DNA of 64,000 bases from Lepus europaeus (GCF_033115175.1 NC_084831.1:12682540-12746539); one strand, 5' to 3'. Counted from the stretch's first letter, positions 10,949 through 22,612 are shown. Numbers and translations are program-made. The notes: generated by a model not told the origin, from the sequence alone.

Positions 10949-11275
10949 TGGGGCCGGCACTGGGGCACAGCGGGTAAAGCGCCGTCTGCAGTGCCTGCAT
11001 CCCGTATGGGCGCCAGTTCGAGTCCAGGCTGCTCCTCTTCCGATCCAGCTCTCTGCTGTGGCCTGGGAAAGCAGTAGAGGATGGCCCAAGTGCTTGGGCT
11101 CCTGCACCCGCGTGGGAGGCCCAGAAGAAGCTCCTGGCTCCTGGCTTTGGGCTGTTGTGGCCATTTGGGGAGTGAACCAGCGGATGGAAGACCTTTCTTT
11201 CCGTCTCTCCTTCTCTCTCCCTGTAACTCTGCCTCTCAAATAAATACACAAATCTCTGAAGAGAAAGAGAAAAGA
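10949..11275 (+). mobile_element. CSINE, plus strand
   Basis: Full copy from GGGGCCGGCACTGGGGC with B box AGTTCGAGTCC to AATAAATACACAAATCTC and an A/G-rich tail. Confidence 0.92.
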
Positions 11276-12349
11276 AAGGCCAGTACAGAGCAGTTTCAAA
11301 TGAAAGAGCGAACTTTGTTCTTAAACGTTCCGTCTTAACGGAATCAGATCAGTAACGTCCGCGTCTGCGCTTCCAGTCCGCGCACAGGAACGCGGGCTGC
11401 TCTCAGGGGCGCACTGCTCGGTCAGGACGGCACCCCATCTCTGTCATAGTGAGACAGCGTCACCCCGATCTCGGTCATGGACGAGGTGGCGCCCCGGCTC
11501 CGTTCCACACCGCGGTGGTGTCGTTCCTCCTGGAACATCACCAGGCGCAGCCGTCCCGAATTCTCCACAGCGCAGGGGAAGGAGACGCTAGGGCTCTAGG
11601 GCTCGGGGCTGGGGCACCAGGTGGGCGCCTGCGTCCCCACCGTCATCCACCCTGCTTCCGGGCGGCTTCTCAAAGCCCTGGGCGCCGCCCTCCTTCCCCT
11701 TCGGACGCTCCGGGTCTCATCCTTGTGCTTCTTCCTACGGCTTTGCACAGCAGCCTCTGCCCACGGGGCCTCGGAAAACAAGAAGGCTGCCACGTCTCTG
11801 CTGCTTCTTCGCCTCCCGCTTTCCTCGGACGCCCCTAATTAGGCTTTAAGTTGCCTCTCTCAGCGGTTTCCTATGCGCCCCTGCGCACAGGGCACAGGGC
11901 TGGATCCTGCCGGTACGGATGCGTCAGGTCTGAATGATGAGCTTTGGTGCTCACTCCTACAGGGACCCAAGCCGGTGGCCCGGCACCTGCCAGCTCCCCC
12001 GCGTGTACCAGCTGGAAGAGGCACTCGGGAGCAGAGCGAGGGCTTGAACCTGGGCACGCCGGTTCGGGATGCCCGTGGCCCACGCGGCATCGCACCCACT
12101 GCGCGGAACACCTGCCTCTGCTCCCCATTCGGACTCGGCTGTGGTCACACTCTGGGGCTACAGCTCCTGTCGCTGCCAAGGAGCCGGCAGTCTCCTCTCA
12201 GAGGCGCAGCCTGGGTCCCCTCCGGCTCCCACGCACACACAAGCTCACCGAAATGCTCTGCAGGACGTGGGGCAGGCAACGCGGAAGAGAGCGATGCAGG
12301 CTGGGGGCAGAGCGCAGATGACAGGAGCGGCTGGCCATGGAGACACCTG
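11276..12349. other. Unique intergenic DNA
   Basis: GC-rich sequence without recognisable gene, repeat or promoter. Confidence 0.5.
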
Positions 12350-12615
12350 TGAGAGGGACATGCCACGAGGAGGAAACAGCAGGTGCCAAGGCCCTGGGGC
12401 AGGGGAGTGGCGACTGCTTAAGGGCCGGCGGGGCGCCAGGGTGGCTGGAAGGGAGCTGCCAGGGGCAGGTGAGGTCTGGGAGGAAAGCATGGACAGTGGA
12501 TCATCACCGCTGGGTTTAGGGCGGAGGAGTGACCTAGCCTGACCTGCCTTGAAAGGATCATTCTAGAAGCCAAGTCGAGATCGGGAAAACAAAAGCAGAA
12601 ACAGGTGGGGCTCAA
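12350..12615 (+). mobile_element. L2 LINE 3' relic
   Basis: The series GAGGAAACAGCAGGTGCCAA, GGCCCTGGGGCAGG, GGAGTGACCTAGCCTGACC and GGATCATTCTAGAAG follows the L2 3' consensus in the correct order. It is an old, non-coding relic. Confidence 0.6.
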
Positions 12616-12768
12616 CAAGTGAGTTTCTTGACTTCGCAATCACAGACGTCAGCCTGCGGCCATCTCCTACCCCGCCAGGTCAAGTCCGACAGCAGGGGGA
12701 GACAAGGGGCAGGATTAGGAGCGGCTCCCTAAGGACAGGGACCCCTGCCCTCCGTCCCCCTTCAATGT

Positions 12769-12782
12769 TTGCCCTCTAGTGA
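12769..12782 (-). promoter_or_regulatory. CTCF-like motif, minus strand
   Basis: The reverse complement reads TCACTAGAGGGCAA, matching CCASYAGRKGGCRS except at the first and last positions. It lies 117 bases before an oppositely oriented, perfect match at 12900. Confidence 0.5.
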
Positions 12783-12899
12783 CCACACCCAGAGTCCTGC
12801 GCATTGGGAGCCTCCTGGGCAGGGGCGTGGACGGTTCGCAGAGGGGCTGCAGGGGGCTTCTCCCAGCGGCCGGTTCCGGAAGAGAAGGGTGCAGGACGG

Positions 12900-12913
12900 C
12901 CACCAGGTGGCAG
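12900..12913 (+). promoter_or_regulatory. CTCF motif, plus strand, perfect core
   Basis: CCACCAGGTGGCAG fits the CTCF consensus CCASYAGRKGGCRS at all 14 positions. With the minus-strand motif at 12769 it forms a divergent pair, an arrangement common at domain boundaries. Occupancy is inferred. Confidence 0.6.
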
Positions 12914-13004
12914 CATTTCCCCGCTGAGAAGGCAGGGACGCCCTTCCAGGAGCTGGGGGTGTGGGAGTTCCCGGAGAAAGGTGCCTCCCCCAGACCCCCG
13001 GCCT

Positions 13005-14732
13005 TCACACCCAGCGAGGATCGCCATGGCGATTCCCCCACCCCAAGTGCTGACGGCGCAGGTGCAGCGCGTGGGGGAAGGCACGCACCTGGGGACGCTG
13101 CAGGGGCCCCCGAAGCCTCACCGCAGCGGGCAGGGGGGTGTCTGGAGTCACCCCAGGTAAAACGAAATCAGGACCAAACACAAAGGCAACGGAGGACCCG
13201 TGCGTGCTTGCTGCCGCTCCCTGCCACTCGGACAAGGGGACCGGACACCTCCCGCCTAACCCACTGGCCCCATCCACGCAGGGGCTGAGCCCTCAGCACA
13301 GATGTGCACCAGATCCCCGCCCCCACCCAGCTGTGGGCACCGGCAAGCCCAGGACCTGGTCCCTCGGGGCTGCCCGCGGCCTCCTGGGCAGGACATGTGT
13401 GTGGCACACGGGAGCAGCTCAGTGCACACGGATAAGCGTGTGCACGTGTGAACAAATGCACGTATGAATTAATGAATGAATGCAGGCACGAGGGCACGAA
13501 ATCCAGGCCTGCCCCGGGCCCTCCTTCCCGCCTTGGCTTTGCAAAGCCCCGTGGGCACCTGCCACGCATGGACCCACACCAAAGCTGGATCCACCGCCAA
13601 AGCTCCCCGCGCCGGCTCTGAGCCTGGCCTTGGCAGACGGGGCAGGAGGCGAGATGACGCGGCCAGGCCAGCCCCCGCGGCCTCCCCCCCAGGACGCAGG
13701 ACCGGGTGAGACCCTGGGAGAGGCTGGCTCGTAAATTATGGGGGGCGGGCGGGCGGGGAGATTAGGGCCCTGCAGACTTGGAGCCCGGTTCTCCTGAGCT
13801 TCCCTGCAGGAGAGTGGCTCAGGGATAAACAGACCCAGCGTGGAGGGGAGGGGGAGGGAGAGGGGGAAGAGGGGGAGAGGGGAGAGGGAAGGGGGAGAGA
13901 AAGGCAGAGCAAGAGAGACGGCAAGCAGAAGTCACAGCACCGGCGCGGCAGAGGGGTGCCAGGGTGCGCATGGCCCCTCTGGGCCCCCTCCCCCCAGGCT
14001 GGGTGCTGGGGGGCGTGTCCATCACGTCTCCTAAGGACAAGGCTGACGGTCTCCCTGGTCCTTGGAGCCAGAGGAGAAAGCTTCTAGCCCACCAAGGCCC
14101 AGACACGGGGAGACGTTGGCCCGAGGCCACACAGTGGCCCTGGAGGCAGACCCCGAGGCTTCAGGACAGGCCCTGGGCCCCCCCCCCCCCCAGCTTGTCC
14201 CAGCCCTGTGCTGGGGACCTGCGAGTGGCCGGGCTCGTCACTGTCTCCCCTGCACTGCAAGGCCTCTGGGGACAACGATGACCAGACTTGCTGCCATGAG
14301 CGCGTGGAGGGGCAAACCCAGGGCCCCAGCTCAGCTCAGACACAAATCCACTGAGCGGCTGCGGGGCCGCCCGCCGGGGCGTCTGGGCTGATCTCCTGGA
14401 GGACGGGCCGCGGGAATGAGGGTCCCCAAGGAGATGTTCCGGCTCCTCCACAATCCTGAACGTACACACGCCTTTGGCAGAGTCCAGGGAGGCTTCACCG
14501 AGGGAGCCAGCACTGGAGAGGAGTCTAGAGCAGCCCACCCCAGCAGCCTGAGCTCGCAGCTCCCCGGCAGGCTTCACGCAGGCGTGGTCTGCCGCCCCAC
14601 TCCCACCTGCTCCCAGGGCCCGCGATCCTCCCTGCTGGGTCCACTGCTGTCTCCCCAGGGTGGACAGCGGCGCCTGGCACGTAGCAGGCTCTCTGCACCC
14701 AGCTGTGGAGAAGCGAATGCACGGGGGCGGGG
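13005..14732. other. Unique intergenic DNA with G-rich purine run
   Basis: Positions 13838-13910 are a run of GGGAGG/GGGGAGA-type purine repeats. Positions 14095-14150 resemble a short MIR piece (GGAGACGTTGGCCCGAGG, CACACAGTGG). No gene is seen. Confidence 0.5.
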
Positions 14733-15098
14733 GCGGGGCCGGCGTCCGTGGTGCCGCGGGTTAAGCCGCCACCTGCAGCACCTGCATCCCAGAACACCTG
14801 CTCCGCTTCCGCTCCAGCTCCCTGCTGACGCTCTGGGAAAACAGCCTAGGGCGGGCCGAGTGCTTGGGCTCCTGCACCCGGGTGGAAGACCAGAGGAAGC
14901 TCCAGGCTCGTGGCTCTGGCCTGGCCCAGTGCTGGCCGGTGCAGCCGTCTGGGGAGTGAACCAGCAGATAGCTCGCTCTCTCTCGCTCTCGCTCTCGCTC
15001 TCGCCCTGTGTGTGTGTGTGTGTGCGCACCCCTCCCATCTCTCCCTCTCTCCCTGTAACTCTGCCTTTCCAATAAATAGGCTTATTTTAAAAGAAGGC
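14733..15098 (+). mobile_element. CSINE, plus strand
   Basis: A copy with a partial head (the B box is deleted), full body, a CTCGCTCTCG stretch running into (GT)n at 15009-15024, and AATAAATAGGC tail. Confidence 0.88.
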
Positions 15099-15124
15099 AA
15101 ACCTTCCAAACACTAAAGCACTGT

Positions 15125-15235
15125 GCTGGGTGAGTGCTATTTTCATCCCCTTCTGCAGGTGAGGAAACGGCCGGGGAGCGGCGAAGGCAGTGGCCCTGCG
15201 AGCTCACGGACGGAGTGCATTGGCCGGCAGCCCGA
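15125..15235 (-). mobile_element. MIR relic, minus strand
   Basis: TTTTCATCCCCTTCTGCAGG TGAGGAAAC with following GTGGCCCTG resembles the reverse MIR core. Confidence 0.5.
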
Positions 15236-16499
15236 CTCCAGAGCCCAGCGTGCGCCCAAAACAACCCAGGGTGCGTGGATGCCTGCGTGCGTGTGCCAGC
15301 CTGCACCGCCCACCCCGCTCCCTCTGGGGCCTGCGTACCCACCCCAGCATGGGGCAAAGCAACCCCTACCAATCTGCCAGCCTGGACGTCAGCTCTCGGG
15401 GACCCACTCAGAGACAGACAACGACGACACTGAGTCACACAGCACCCTGGCAGGAGCCCAGCGCTCCTGTCCTCCGGGCCCTCACTGCTCCCCTGCTGTG
15501 TGCCCACTGGCTGGGGGGCACCTCCCAGGCTTGCTTTTTCCAGCTGGCGATGTGACGCCAGCGGCTGTGCCTCTCCGAGTCTCCCGCGTTGTACCTCGGG
15601 GAAACTGCCGCAGGGCGGGGCTCGGCCCCAGAGAGTCCAGCTGCAAACACAGTGGCTGCCCGGCAGAGGCCTCAGAGGACATGCCCCGGCCTCGTGGCCC
15701 CCGCTGTTCTGCCCAGAGCATCCCCGCGAGAGCACCCAGCCACTGGCCCCATCCCCTTCTGATAATACCCCTCCCCAACACAGCAGGCTCTGTGCTCGGC
15801 GCTACAGAGCGCACCTCCCAGGAGAGGTGGGGCTGCGCCCCATTGTACAGGTGAAGCACTTGAGGCACGGGAAGGAGCGACTCGTCCAGGTCAGAGCTAG
15901 GCTGGCCGTTCCGCCGCCAGCGGCGCCTCCTGGTCTCACGGCCTCTGCAGCGCTCCGCCCGCTCCCGCTGGGTCACGTTGTCACAGGAAGGAATTCATCC
16001 CGGCTGCCCTGACTTTGTCCAGGGCCCCGTCTGCTCCGCTCTCTTCCATGCCGGGGCCCCAGTCCCTGGGACAGGCCCAGGCGCTAAGCAGGTGCTCAAC
16101 GAATATTTCCAAAGCAGGGTTGGAAGCAAGAGACCCACAGGCTGCTGGTCCTGGGCTGGACCTGGAACCTTCCACCAGCCCAGCCCGAGAGGAGGCGTGA
16201 GGCTGGCCCAGGGCACAGGCTGCTCAGAGAAGGAGAACCAAACAGGCAGAGGCAGCAAGCTGCACGGACCCAAAGCCCACGGTTCCTCGGGCCAGACACA
16301 CAGCACAGCCCGTCTGGCATGGCTGGCACCCACAGGGAGGACGCACCAGGCAGTGGGGGGCCTCCAGGGCCCTCCCTGCCAGCCCCTGCACCAACCATCA
16401 CGCCTCAGTCTCGGCAGCCCTTCCGGGTGCCGCCAGGGGCCCTCGCCCCCTTCCGCACACCCCTAATCTGGGCCCCATTCTCATCCTCCTCTGCTCCCC
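15236..16499. other. Unique intergenic DNA with a MIR piece
   Basis: Positions 15835-15905 (CCATTGTACAGGTGAAGCAC) look like a MIR relic. Nothing else is recognised. Confidence 0.45.
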
Positions 16500-17480
16500 C
16501 CACCTGCCTGCGCCACCCATCAGAAGTTAATTCCTTGGGAACTTTCCTCGGGAGCAATTTCCAGTTCTCATTATGCCCGCTGCGCTGGCCGGCTCGGCGC
16601 GGTGCTATCTGGCTCCGTGCAGTGGGGAAGCCGAGCTGACACTTACCTGCCACAGCAGAGGTGACGGAGCGGGGGCGGCTCCTGGGATTACGATAAGGGC
16701 TGGCAGGCGCTTGGTATGCCGGCCCAGGCCGCAGGCTCTCCCTGCCATATTGGGGTGATAAAGACGATTCTCCATGCTGGTCCCTATCTCCTATCAAGAC
16801 CAAACATTCTAATGCAGCCCTGTGCTTTGAGTCCACACGGCCCGTGAGATCCCACCTCCTCCAAAGGAAATGGAACATGACGATTTGAGAGGTAAAAAAA
16901 AAAAAAAAAAATTTAATTGAAGTAGCCAGGTCATTCCCTCCATGTCGGCTCTAGGACTTAATGAAAAATGGAGTGGCTTGGGGGTGCGGGAACACGAGGG
17001 GGGCGGGGAGGCGTGTATCCGCTCCGCTTCCAGGCCATTGGAAGGGACCCAGGCCAGGGTGCCAGGTCCGAACCCCCCTATAGGCACTCGGGCCTCAGCG
17101 TTGGCAAATCCCGGCCTGGGAAGGAGACCTTGACCCAGAAGAGAGGATCCTGGGTGGGAGGGGCTGGAGGAGGAGCAGGACTCCACTCCACGTCCCATCT
17201 TCATCAAATTTCACCAAAGAAGCCAGAGACTTCAGGAAGGCTTGGGCGTGCTCGTAGCATTATTATGATTGCTGTTATTATTATTACCGTCGTTATTATT
17301 TTAGGGTTTCGGAGTTGCGGCCCGGGTCCGGCTCCCGTCAGCAGAATATAGATTGCGCTTTCTGGGGCATTAGGGCCGAGACTGTCTTCCCTCTGCACAC
17401 CCCATCTCTCTGGCAGGAGAATGCATTAGCGGGAGGATTTCTCTTTTTTTTGCCAAAGTCAGCAGCTGTAACAGACGCCC
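16500..17480. promoter_or_regulatory. CNE-like stretch, upstream region
   Basis: This stretch is SINE-free, and patches with AGTTAATTCC, TTTAATTGAAG, ATTATTATGATTGC, GCATTAGGGCC and GCATTAGCGG lie between GC-rich parts. A poly-A run is at 16894-16911 and an ATT-rich run at 17258-17302. Composition suggests regulatory DNA; there is no further proof. Confidence 0.3.
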
Positions 17481-19826
17481 AACTCCCGGAACTGGCGGCG
17501 GCGGGCGGTGGCATCGCCCACGGGGAGAGGAGGGGGAGGCAGCCGCCCTGTCCCACCCTCCTCCTCGGCACCTCCTGAGCTTTGCACCGGCCCCTGCGTG
17601 CCTGCTATGGGGGCAGGGTGGGGCCCAGGATGACTACAGGGCTCGAGGGTCTGCCTCCTGCGCCTCCCCACCCACCCCCCAAACAGGGCACAGCACCCCA
17701 AAAGGTCCCAGCACCAGCCGCAGAGGGCCCTGGCGTGCTGACCAGCAGGGGAGGGCTGGGGGCCCAGGACAAAGGCGTGGGACAGAGAGGCCGCCCGCCC
17801 ACTGCTGGCCTGACCAGCTTCTCATACAGGTTTTACAGGTCTGCCCGGAGGAGGAGGCGGGAGCCAGCACAAGCCACTAATTACAAATTGGTTCAGGGAG
17901 AGCAAGCCTGGAGAAGGGGTTCCACAGCCAGGCTCATCCTCACGTGGGGATTGCTGCAGGTGCCCCCACAAGCCCTGAGCTGGGCCCCAGCACCCCTGGG
18001 CCTCACTTCCCCACGCACCCATCACGGAACGGGAGATGGTGGAGGGAGCGCGGCGCTCAGCGGGAAGAGCTGTCCAGGCGCCGTCGCACTGGACTCACTG
18101 GACGCTCCCAACAAGACCGGGGACTGAGTACCGGGATTCTCCTCGCAGCGCAAACGGGCAGGGAGGGAGCGGGGTGGGGGGAGGCCCTGGGCAAGGCGGA
18201 TGAGCCCTGCGGGGGCAGGCAGTGAGGGTGCAGGGCGCAGTCCCCCTCGAGACCCTCGCATACCCCCCCCCACCCCAGACGGTTCGAGTCTCAGAGTCTA
18301 CGTTTTTCTCCCAACTCGGCCTCATGCACTCCAGATGAGCAGAGAGATGTGTCCAGAATCTTAAAGACTTCTGGGTAAGTTTCCAGGCAGCAGCGAGCCG
18401 CAATGCGGGAACATTCTAGGCGCTGGAGAAGCTAGGAGCACCTTGGAGGTCCCGTGGCTTAGGCAGTTTCCTGGGGCTAGCCCAGTTACCTGATGCCAGG
18501 CAATACGTAGAGACTAGAGTCTCACACGCGGCCCCGGAGGTGCCAGAGCAGGTTCCGGCTCTCTGCCAGGCTCCAGTGCGGGCCTCGTGGCTGCATGGCG
18601 ACACGCCGATGGCCCCGAGGAGGGAGCAGGTGCAGAGGCTGCCACTCAGTGAGACAGGAAGCCTGCGAGATTCGGGGGCCCGCCTCGCTCTTTTGGGAAC
18701 TGCTCTGAGACCTGAAAGAGCCACACCACTCTTCTGAGTGTGAGGTCCCAGGGACCCAACCGCTTTGCACCGGGCCCCACCTCTCACAGCCGCCACCAAG
18801 CTCCAGCACGAGACTCCGGGGGAGACACACTCTTGTCCTCGGCCGCCAGTCATCTGCCCTCCTCACCCGGAGCCCCTGGCCCGTCACCCAGTCTGGACCC
18901 CGCTGTAGACCAGGAGCTCTCAAACTCGGCACCACTGACGCTTTGGACAGATAGTTCAAGGGGAGGGGAGGGGAGGAGGGAAGAAGGGAGGGGAGGGGAA
19001 GGAAAAGAGCCCACTGACATAGATATTAACAGTACCGGGCCGGGTTACTCCAATGCCCGTCTGCCGCTCACGGGGCTCACAAGGACACAGATGGACATGC
19101 CCTGTGGATCCCGCACATAAAGCCCCCCGGGTGGACAGCAGGTGCTCAGCCCAGCACCTGGCAAATGGGTACAACCAGAAGAAACGGCCCTGGAGTCGGG
19201 GTGATGTCCCTCAGAGGTCAGCTGCAGTGCCAGAGGCCGCCAGAGCCGAGGCTGCTGTCCACGTGGCTCAGGCGCCACATAGGCTGAGGTGTCTGCACAC
19301 GCTGGGATCCTCTGAGGGCACCAGGGCCTGGCGCTCACTGCCCAGGCCTTCACCTGAAGACCCCACGCCGAGGCTGGCATCCTGTCGCTGGCTCAGCCAT
19401 TCCCAACCCACGCTCTGCCCTTCAGGACACTCTCAAAGCCGGGAGGCGGAACAAGGGAGGTGGTGTTGTCATCCTCCCGTAGCAGGAGCCAGGGACACAG
19501 CTAAGCATCCTGCAACCCACCGAGCAACCCTGCAGCAAAGAATTCTCCAGCCCCAAATAGCGACGGGGGCATGGCTGAGACTCCCTGCGTCAGATTGCTT
19601 CCATGCCTCTTGTCTTTCTCTTTTTGTCTTGGCCACCAGGAAGCTCACAGCAAAGTTTTATGCACAACTGACGCAGCTTCTCTCAGCCTAGGTTTCTGAT
19701 TAATCTCTCTCTCCCCAACCCCATCTTCAATTGTTCTATAATTCTTCTTTTAACCTTCTGTCGAGAGGCCTGTAGGAAGACGGTACAGACGGTATAGAAG
19801 CCAGAACCCAAAGGAATTCCTGCTGT
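17481..19826. other. Unique intergenic DNA
   Basis: No gene recognised. A GGGGA purine run lies at 18959-19010, and 19125-19165 resembles a MIR end (CAGGTGCTCAGCCCAGCACC). Confidence 0.45.
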
Positions 19827-19842
19827 CGGTTTGTAACTTTTT

Positions 19843-20205
19843 TTTATTTTTTTTTTTATTTTTTTTTATTTTTATTTTTTTGACAGGCAGAGTGGACAGT
19901 GAGAGAGAGACAGAGAGAAAGGTCTTCCTTTTGCCGTTGGTTCACCCTCCAATGGCCGCCGCGGTAGCGCGCTGCAGCCGGCGCACCACGCTGGTCCGAT
20001 GGCAGGAGCCAGGTGCTTCTCCTGGTCTCCCATGGGGTGCAGGGCCCAAGCACTTGGGCCATCCTCCACTGCACTCCCTGGCCACAGCAGAGAGCTGGCC
20101 TGGAAGAGGGGCAACCGGGACAGGATCGGTGCCCCGACCGGGACTAGAACCCGGTGTGCCGGCGCCGCAAGGTGGAGGATTAGCCTAGTGAGCCGCGGCG
20201 CCGGC
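19843..20205 (-). mobile_element. CSINE, young GC-rich subfamily, minus strand, with target duplication
   Basis: The copy runs from a long T-rich tail through GACAGGCAGAGTGGACAGTG to the head ending GCCGCGGCGCCGGC. CGGTTTGTAACTTTTT occurs before it at 19827-19842 and after it at 20206-20221, a perfect 16-base target duplication, showing recent insertion by L1 machinery. Confidence 0.95.
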
Positions 20206-20475
20206 CGGTTTGTAACTTTTTGTGTGGTTTTCCCTTTCTGGTATAAGTTATTTCATCATCGACGCTCACAGCAAGCAGGGGAGGAAACGGGCTTGGCCAG
20301 GCGGCCGTGAGGGGAAGTGGTGGAGTGGGAGCCTGCACAGGAATGGAACACAGCGCGGAGACTCACCTGAGCCGGTCCGCGTTCGGACATGCGCGGCACA
20401 ACGGCTCCTCACGACGGCACTGAGGAACCGGCCGATTCATCCCCACAGCGACCTTCGCAACACAGGATTATAAGC

Positions 20476-20800
20476 AGATAAATGTACCTGTTTGAAAAGC
20501 AGCGTGACAGAGAGAGAGAGAGGGAGAGACGGGGGGCAGGGGGAGGCATTCGCTGGTTCACTCCCAAACAGCTGCAATGGCCAGGGCTGGGTCAGGGCAA
20601 AGCCAGGAGCCAGGAGCTCCATCCAGGTCTCCCAGTGTGTGCAGGGGCCCTGGCCCTTAGGCCATCTTCCGCTGCTTTCCCAGGCCGTTAGCAGGGAGCT
20701 GGATCAGAAGCAGAGTCGGTGGGACTGGAACCAGTGCTCACGTGGGATGACGATGTCGCAAGAGGCGACAGCTTAACCCGCTATGCCACAGTGTGGTCCC
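20476..20800 (-). mobile_element. CSINE, minus strand
   Basis: From AGCAGATAAATGTACCTG to the head ending CGCTATGCCACAGTGTGG. Moderately diverged. Confidence 0.88.
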
Positions 20801-20934
20801 TGATATTTTCTTTAAATGCGGAAGACAACCAGTGTCCCCAGCCTATGCAGATGCCTGCATCAGACAGTGAATCCTGTGGTCCACACAGGCTGAACTACCC
20901 AGTCTGATACATCTGTGTAACTCGGCTCATTTCC

Positions 20935-21031
20935 TGGGCCGCCTTGTCACCCAGAGTCCCCCGCCGTGGCCCAATGCACCAGCAGCTCCGGCCGTGCAGT
21001 GGACCACTATTCAGCCATCAAAAAGGAATGA
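20935..21031 (+). mobile_element. Old L1 3' region, left part
   Basis: CAGTGGACCACTATTCAGCC leads into ATCAAAAAGGAATGA, the familiar stretch near the L1 3' end. It continues at 21393 after an inserted CSINE. Confidence 0.7.
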
Positions 21032-21380
21032 CGGTCGGCGCCGTGGCTCAATAGGCTAATCCTCTGCCTGCAGCACTGGCACACCGGGTTCTAATCCCGG
21101 TCGGGGCGCCAGATTCTGTCCCGGTTGCCCCTCTTCCAGGCCAGCTCTCTGCTGTGGCCCGGGAGTGCAGTGGAGGATGGCCCAAGTGCTTGGGCCCTGC
21201 ACCCCACGGGAGACCAGGAGAAGCACCTGGCTCCTGCCTTTGGATCAGCGTGGTGTGCTGGCTGCAGTGCGCCGGCCATGGCGGCCATTGGAGGGTGAAC
21301 CAACGGCAAAGGAAGACCTTTCTCTCTGTCTCTCTTTCTCACTGTCCACTCTGCCTGTCAATAATAATAATAATAATAAT
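21032..21380 (+). mobile_element. CSINE, young GC-rich subfamily, plus strand, inserted in L1
   Basis: Head CGGTCGGCGCCGTGGCTCAA with B box GGGTTCTAATCCCGG and a body as in the copy at 5438. The tail is (AAT)n at 21360-21381 rather than pure poly-A. AAAAAGGAATGA is duplicated at 21020-21031 and 21381-21392, so the insertion split an older L1. Confidence 0.95.
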
Positions 21381-21392
21381 AAAAAGGAATGA

Positions 21393-21760
21393 GGTGGTGA
21401 TTCAGGCCATGGGCGTGAAGGAGCCCTGGAAACTGCAGAATGAAGACCCCGGGCCCTAAGGTGCACATTAGATGACTCTGCTGTCTGGAACATCCAACAC
21501 AGGGAGCACCACAGACACAAGAAGTACATTAGTGGGCGCCCGGGGCTGGGGTCGGCAGGAGGAGCGGGGAGTGATGGCCAGGAAGCTCGGGCCCTGTTTT
21601 TGGGTGTGATGAGAATGTTCTAGAAGGGATGGGGTCAGGACCGCACAGACGGTGAATATACTCAGTGCCGCCGAACGGCATAGCTTAAAACAGTGACGGT
21701 GGTTACATGAAACGCATTTGACTGCACATTTTTTTTTTAATGTAAGAGAAAGGATAAAGG
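21393..21760 (+). mobile_element. Old L1 3' UTR, right part
   Basis: Resumes the L1 3' UTR: ACTCTGCTGTCTGGAACATC, GTACATTAGTGGGCGCCC, GGGTGTGATGAGAATGTTCT and GTGAATATACTCAGTGCCG appear in the order of old mammalian L1 3' ends. Confidence 0.75.
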
Positions 21761-21819
21761 AGGAAGCAGAGGAAGGAGGGAGGGAGGGAGGCCGAGCCCC
21801 CCAGCTCCCGCTCCAGGAG

Positions 21820-22340
21820 ACAGTCTAAGCATCTTCTTCCCTCTTTTCATCCCAGCTTTTCATAGTGGAATATCGTTTGCACAACAAACCGGCCAAAAAA
21901 GAGAAAGTCAGGCCGGAACAAAAGCCGCGCCGGCCGGAGCAGCTGCGGCCCCGCCGCCGCCTCGCAGCCACGGTCACGGAGCCGCCCGGCTCGCGGTCAG
22001 GGCTGACTTGGTCCGCACAACGCGGCCCAGCTGCTCCGGCTCCGGGTTTTGTTTTCCTTTCCCCGACTTGGGCTGTTCTCGCTTGGCGAATTAGCAATTT
22101 GAGAATGACTGGGGAAAAATAATATTTTCACTCCAGCCCAGGCTTCCAAATTGCCCAATTAATAGGAGAGGGGAGGGGCTGACTTTGAAGGGTCTGGCCT
22201 CCGGCATCCAAAACCAAAGTGAGTTTTGGTCCCACTCCAAGCGCTACAAAAATGACGCAATGAGGGGCGCACGGGGCTCCGTGCCTGCCCGGGGCCAGGA
22301 GAAGGGGTTCCATCTAACAGGTGTACCGGGGCTCCATCTC
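21820..22340. promoter_or_regulatory. CG-rich and TAAT-rich CNE-like block
   Basis: A CG-dense core (21920-22040) is flanked by CATAGTGGAATATCG, GGCGAATTAGCAATTTG and CCCAATTAATAGG. It has no repeat and is unlike the sequence around it. I infer a distal enhancer or a small CpG island; no exon with splice sites is evident. Confidence 0.4.
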
Positions 22341-22359
22341 AGGATCGTCTTTAAAATGT

Positions 22360-22612
22360 TTTACTCATTTATTTGAAAGGCAGTGACAGCGGGGGGGGGG
22401 GGGGGGGAGATCGTCCATCCACTGGTTCACTCCGTAAAATGCCCGCAACAGCCAGGGCTGGGCTGGGCTGAACCTAGACTCTACTGAACCCTCACCTGCC
22501 GCCTCCCAGGTGTGCATCAGCAAGGGCTGGAATCAGAAGCAGAGCCGAGACTCGCACACGGGATGTGGGTGCCCCAAGCAGCGTCTTTACCACTGCGCCA
22601 AGTGCACCCCCT
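22360..22612 (-). mobile_element. Old SINE of CSINE-like type, minus strand
   Basis: TTTACTCATTTATTTGAAAGG, a poly-G run (22390-22407) replacing the GA stretch, GGTTCACTCCGT and the head CACTGCGCCAAGTGCACCCC. Confidence 0.75.

Noticed and set aside
13838..13910. Purine-rich run as a regulatory element
   Set aside because: It is a simple GGGAGG/GGGGA repeat with no flanking motif. Sequence alone does not support a function.
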